Source: Firmicutes bacterium UBA4874
GTDB taxonomy: Bacteria; Bacillota; Clostridia; Caldicoprobacterales; DTU083
DNA length: 9,174 nucleotides
NCBI GenBank assembly: GCA_002399435.1
Contig: DHDO01000058.1
Coordinates: 1,122 to 10,295 of the forward strand
Direction of reading: 5' to 3'
Shown here one piece after another: positions 6,482 through 9,174 of this stretch (positions within the stretch are counted from its first letter, which is position 1; every line of letters starts with the position of its first letter). A program made the position numbers and the translations under genes. The notes below the pieces were generated by a model. It was not told where the DNA came from. It ran no database searches and was given only the letters and a program-made list of their open reading frames with translations.

Positions 6482-8089
6482 CTATACCACGGTTTCGGAT
6501 CCCTGACCCGTCGCAATTGAGTAGTTTGAAATCGTGATAATATCGTCTGCCACGGCATCAAAAACATTGTCATGGGTAATGATAACGATGGTTTTGCTTC
6601 CTTTCAGGCCAACCAGATACTCAAAGAGCCTGTGCTGCGTTTCCTCATCTAAATTCGTCATGGGCTCATCCAAGAATAAGTAATCAAAGGGTGACGACAG
6701 GACCCTTAATAAGTTCAGCTTTTGCTGCTGACCATAACTTAGGTTGATTGGATTGCATTTTATAAACTTATCCTCAAAATCAATTGACAGAATCCGCGCT
6801 ATATCAGGATCCGGTGTAATCCCCAGCATGTTGTCCTCAAAGCTGCCTTCCACTATCAAAGTCGGATAGGTTAAAAATGAACTATTGTCTATGCTTCGGG
6901 AAATTCTTATATTTCCGGTTCCAAAATCAGGAGGAATATTACCGGTCAGATAGTTTATCAGCATGGACTTCCCGCTTCCATTCGCCCCTTTGACAACGGT
7001 AAAGCTGTTGTTTTTAATATATAGTTTATCCGTGCTAAACAATAGGTCTCTCTCCTGATCATCCCGGTACAAGGAAAAGGACGTTGCATCAACCAGATCA
7101 TCTGTATTTCGCAAATTCTCAAAGCCGGATAGTTCTTTCGCCTGGTCATTAATGTCCTCCACACGCTTGATATTAACGCTATTGGCCTTCTTTCTTATGG
7201 GCGTTTCAAATATAGCGGCAATGGGATTGGACACATAGTTGAGCACCTGATACATAAACAGCATTGATCCTACACTCATTTTCCCATGAAAGCAAAGAAT
7301 CGCGGAAGCCGACAGAATTAAAATACTGTAGAATTTATTGATAACAATCGGTATCTCTGTAGACAGAATCTCATAAAACCGATATTTAGTAATAAAATTC
7401 AAAAAGGCACCTGAACTCTTTTTATATCGGGAATAAAAATACTTCTCCGTTTTACTGATGTTTATCTCCCGCTTGGATTCTATGATGCGCCTCGTTTCAT
7501 TCAGGTACACATCCTGCGTCGGAAGTCCCCTTTTATTATAGTCACTACTGATTTTACTGGGTTTGATAGAAGCGAGTGCCGTGATTGGGACATATAAAGC
7601 GAACAAACCGCCTATGATTGGATTGATGTAGAAAATCACTCCTATGACCGCCAGGACTATGATAATATTTGCGGTCCACCAGGTATACAGATTAATGGTT
7701 ATCTCGGCATAAGTAAACGAGCTATTGGTTACCACATTGTAATAATAGCCTTTGTCATTTTTGCTATAGTTCTTGTAATTGAGATGAAGGAGATCCAATA
7801 GTGAATCTCTGGATATTGCTATCGAGGCTTTTAGCAGTTCCTTCAGGGGCAGAAAACGGTTGATAAAAATATTGGACAAACAGCACAAAACAGTGACAAT
7901 CACCGTACCGACGATCCAATAGGGAAAGAGACCCATATTGTTATCCAGCAGGATATTATCTATCAGGTAGGATAGAGTGTAGGCAAAGGCCAATGACAAT
8001 ATGGAGTCCAAAAACAAGGCCAGAACAATCAGAAAATGCTTAAATCGAAACCGGTACATGCGCATTTTAACAAAAATATCTCCCTTCAC
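6482..8089 (-). CDS. Half-size ABC exporter, membrane domain fused to ATPase
   Basis: Predicted exporter subunit (535 aa from GTG 8089), expected to dimerise in the membrane. Six hydrophobic segments fill the first 295 residues; the ATPase follows: aromatic A-loop residue Tyr341, Walker A GANGSGKS at 368-375, signature LSYGQ at 450-454 (canonical LSGGQ), Walker B YLFLDEP at 470-476 with Glu475, D-loop NLDE, switch His506. The Q-loop glutamine seems replaced by Thr407 (FLTYPTLIVEGSFEDN where exporters have VPQ.P.LF.GT..EN). No C39 peptidase domain is present, so it would not process a leader peptide. The frame is open to GTG 8143 and ATG 8140, but these lack a ribosome binding site; GTG 8089 has GAGGAGAG 4 nt upstream. 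ATG 8065 is another option. The gene is visibly more AT-rich than its neighbours. Substrate unknown. Confidence 0.88.
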   Translation of the reverse strand: MKGDIFVKMRMYRFRFKHFLIVLALFLDSILSLAFAYTLSYLIDNILLDNNMGLFPYWIVGTVIVTVLCCLSNIFINRFLPLKELLKASIAISRDSLLDLLHLNYKNYSKNDKGYYYNVVTNSSFTYAEITINLYTWWTANIIIVLAVIGVIFYINPIIGGLFALYVPITALASIKPSKISSDYNKRGLPTQDVYLNETRRIIESKREINISKTEKYFYSRYKKSSGAFLNFITKYRFYEILSTEIPIVINKFYSILILSASAILCFHGKMSVGSMLFMYQVLNYVSNPIAAIFETPIRKKANSVNIKRVEDINDQAKELSGFENLRNTDDLVDATSFSLYRDDQERDLLFSTDKLYIKNNSFTVVKGANGSGKSMLINYLTGNIPPDFGTGNIRISRSIDNSSFLTYPTLIVEGSFEDNMLGITPDPDIARILSIDFEDKFIKCNPINLSYGQQQKLNLLRVLSSPFDYLFLDEPMTNLDEETQHRLFEYLVGLKGSKTIVIITHDNVFDAVADDIITISNYSIATGQGSETVV

Positions 8090-8093
8090 AAAA

Positions 8094-8101
8094 CTCTCCT
8101 C
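8094..8101 (-). promoter_or_regulatory. Ribosome binding site that decides the exporter start
   Basis: GAGGAGAG on the minus strand, 4 nt before GTG 8089. A second purine run, AAGGGAG, lies about 15 nt before ATG 8065, which is too far for good spacing. The upstream starts at 8143 and 8140 have no comparable site. Confidence 0.55.
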
Positions 8102-8137
8102 ATACCCTTGTCTTAAAGGCTGCAATCGTAACCATCC

Positions 8138-8169
8138 CATCACTTTACTGTTATTAACAGAAAAAGTAT
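8138..8169. repeat. Copy B of the 31-bp direct repeat, upstream of the exporter
   Basis: Matches copy A at 29 of 31 positions, in the same orientation. The core CTGTTATTAACAG is a 6-bp perfect inverted repeat around a single T, with outer ACTTT/AAAGT arms offset by one base. It lies 49-80 nt before GTG 8089, where an operator would be expected. Its stem is AT-rich and lacks a following T-run, so it is not a terminator for the esterase gene. Confidence 0.8.
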
Positions 8170-8185
8170 ATCAAAGTATATCAAA
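8166..8185. repeat. 10-bp tandem duplication at the esterase stop
   Basis: GTATATCAAA occurs twice back to back (8166-8175 and 8176-8185). On the minus strand it reads TTTGATATAC twice. The second unit on the plus strand covers the esterase stop codon, and the first overlaps the end of copy B. Each unit includes TATAC/TTGATA-like promoter motifs, but no well-spaced -35/-10 pair was found. Confidence 0.65.
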
Positions 8186-9131
8186 GGTATTTTGCAAGAT
8201 AATTGAGTTTCACTTCGTTCTGGACTCCCCTGCCGCCGTCATGGGCATTAAAGGGATAGATCCGGATTTCCTTCGGGCTTGTAATCCGATTGTATGTCGC
8301 AAAATAGAGTTTTGCGGGACAAGTGGAATCTTGTAGTCCCACTGATGCAAGTACCCTGCACTGGATCCGGGAAGCCAGATTCATGGTATCAAAATAGCTG
8401 AGCGTCTCAAAAGCCTTCTCCGTATGCTGCGGATAGAGCTTCAGATAGTCCGTTACACTGGAAAAGGAACCGTGTGCCCCTTCCACTCTTTTCTCCAGAT
8501 TGCTGTTGCTGGGCACATCTGCCAGAGCAAGAGCAGGACGGGAATCCAATGCGCAGACAGCCATGGTCAGTGCCCCGCCCTGGCTGCCCCCTTCCATTGC
8601 AATCCTCTTCGGATTGATCTCCGGCCGGGAGCAGGCAAAGTCAATTGCCTTTTTGCAGTCCATATAGACCGCGCGGTAATAGTACTCATTTTTATCCAAT
8701 ATGCCTTTGCATACCACATTTTGTGTATATCCGCCGGAATAGTCTGCACAGTTGCCTGTAACGCCGCTCTGATCCCGGCAATCCACGGACAGCACTGCCA
8801 CCCCCATCATGATCCACTGCATGAAATCCGCAGGCATTCCCCGATTTCCGGAAAAACCATGATAGTGAATCAAGCAGGGCAAATTCTCCTTTGGTACAAA
8901 TTCGGGTACCAGATACCAGCCGTGTATTCTGGTCTCATCAAACCCATTGTATTCCACTGAGTAAACGGACACATAAGGACTGGGATACCCGTACTTCTCC
9001 ATCTTCGGATTCAACGGCACCGACTCCGAAGCGGCAATGGTATCCCTCCAAAAGACATCAAAATCCGCTGTTTTGGTCAGTGGCGGCCGATACTCAAACA
9101 AGTCCCTTGTTTTCTCCCTGATATCGTACAT
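8181..9131 (-). CDS. Acetyl-xylan esterase / cephalosporin-C deacetylase family hydrolase (CE7-like)
   Basis: Alpha/beta-hydrolase of 316 aa, matching the usual length of CE7 enzymes, which remove acetyl groups from xylo-oligosaccharides and other small acetylated compounds in the cytoplasm. Visible features: oxyanion-side HYHGFSGNRG (89-98), nucleophile elbow GGSQGG with Ser183, acid Asp268 in SVGLQDSTCP, and His297 in NAHDGG. Two family landmarks deviate: the RGQ motif reads RDQ (119-121), and the HE after the catalytic histidine reads HD. There is no signal peptide. The ATG at 9131 has an AGAGGTG site with about 8 nt spacing. A possible upstream gene could end at TGA 9140-9138 in another frame, but too little is visible to call it. 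The native substrate is unproven. Confidence 0.9.
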   Translation of the reverse strand: MYDIREKTRDLFEYRPPLTKTADFDVFWRDTIAASESVPLNPKMEKYGYPSPYVSVYSVEYNGFDETRIHGWYLVPEFVPKENLPCLIHYHGFSGNRGMPADFMQWIMMGVAVLSVDCRDQSGVTGNCADYSGGYTQNVVCKGILDKNEYYYRAVYMDCKKAIDFACSRPEINPKRIAMEGGSQGGALTMAVCALDSRPALALADVPSNSNLEKRVEGAHGSFSSVTDYLKLYPQHTEKAFETLSYFDTMNLASRIQCRVLASVGLQDSTCPAKLYFATYNRITSPKEIRIYPFNAHDGGRGVQNEVKLNYLAKYL

Positions 9132-9174
9132 ATTCCATCACCTCTCTGTCCCCATCCATGCAGCAGCCCTTTTT

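Noticed and set aside
6376..6573. 65-codon minus-strand frame overlapping the exporter end
   Set aside because: Mostly a frame shadow of the exporter 3' end, with no ribosome binding site or recognisable domain.
6374..8169. Insertion sequence or transposon ends
   Set aside because: The two elements are direct, not inverted, and no transposase or recombinase lies between them. They are reported only as repeats with two possible explanations.

Overview
The window reads as accessory metabolism and transport DNA from a Gram-positive bacterium of the Bacillota, probably a clostridial or Lachnospiraceae-like lineage. Three things suggest this: strong GGAGG-type ribosome binding sites before nearly every gene, a substrate-binding protein anchored as a lipoprotein (LLAGC lipobox), and an extended -10 promoter. 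This is inference from style, and no taxonomic marker gene is present. All supported genes lie on the minus strand, so the biological order runs from high to low coordinates.

In transcription order: (i) 9131-8181, an alpha/beta-hydrolase of the acetyl-xylan esterase / cephalosporin-C deacetylase type (CE7-like). (ii) 8089-6482, an AT-rich half-size ABC exporter (membrane domain plus ATPase) with a degenerate Q-loop. (iii) About 520 bp of non-coding DNA (5965-6481) with a good sigma-A promoter, several inverted repeats and the presumed leader of the next operon. (iv) An oligopeptide/dipeptide importer operon: oppA lipoprotein (5964-4051), a perfect intercistronic hairpin, oppB permease (3898-2912), oppC permease (2895-1060), oppD ATPase (1048-56), and the first 21 codons of a further gene, expected to be oppF, which leaves the window at position 1.

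The standout is oppC. At 611 residues it is about twice the usual length because seven RCC1/BLIP-II-like repeats with a period of about 40 residues, enough for a complete seven-bladed beta-propeller, sit in the external loop between transmembrane helix 1 and the conserved GSDEMGRD segment. The reading frame is continuous and the flanking permease is intact, so this is a fusion architecture and not a broken gene. The propeller should face outside the cell, where it could contact OppA, the substrate or the cell envelope.

A second signal links the exporter and the importer. A near-identical 31-bp element (29/31 matches) with a palindromic core occurs just upstream of the exporter and again upstream of the oppA promoter. 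The 8-mer CACTTTAC occurs four times (three direct, one inverted), all in non-coding or start-proximal DNA around these two units. This suggests a shared regulator of export and peptide import, or alternatively a scar of exporter insertion. No regulator or precursor peptide gene was recognised in the window.
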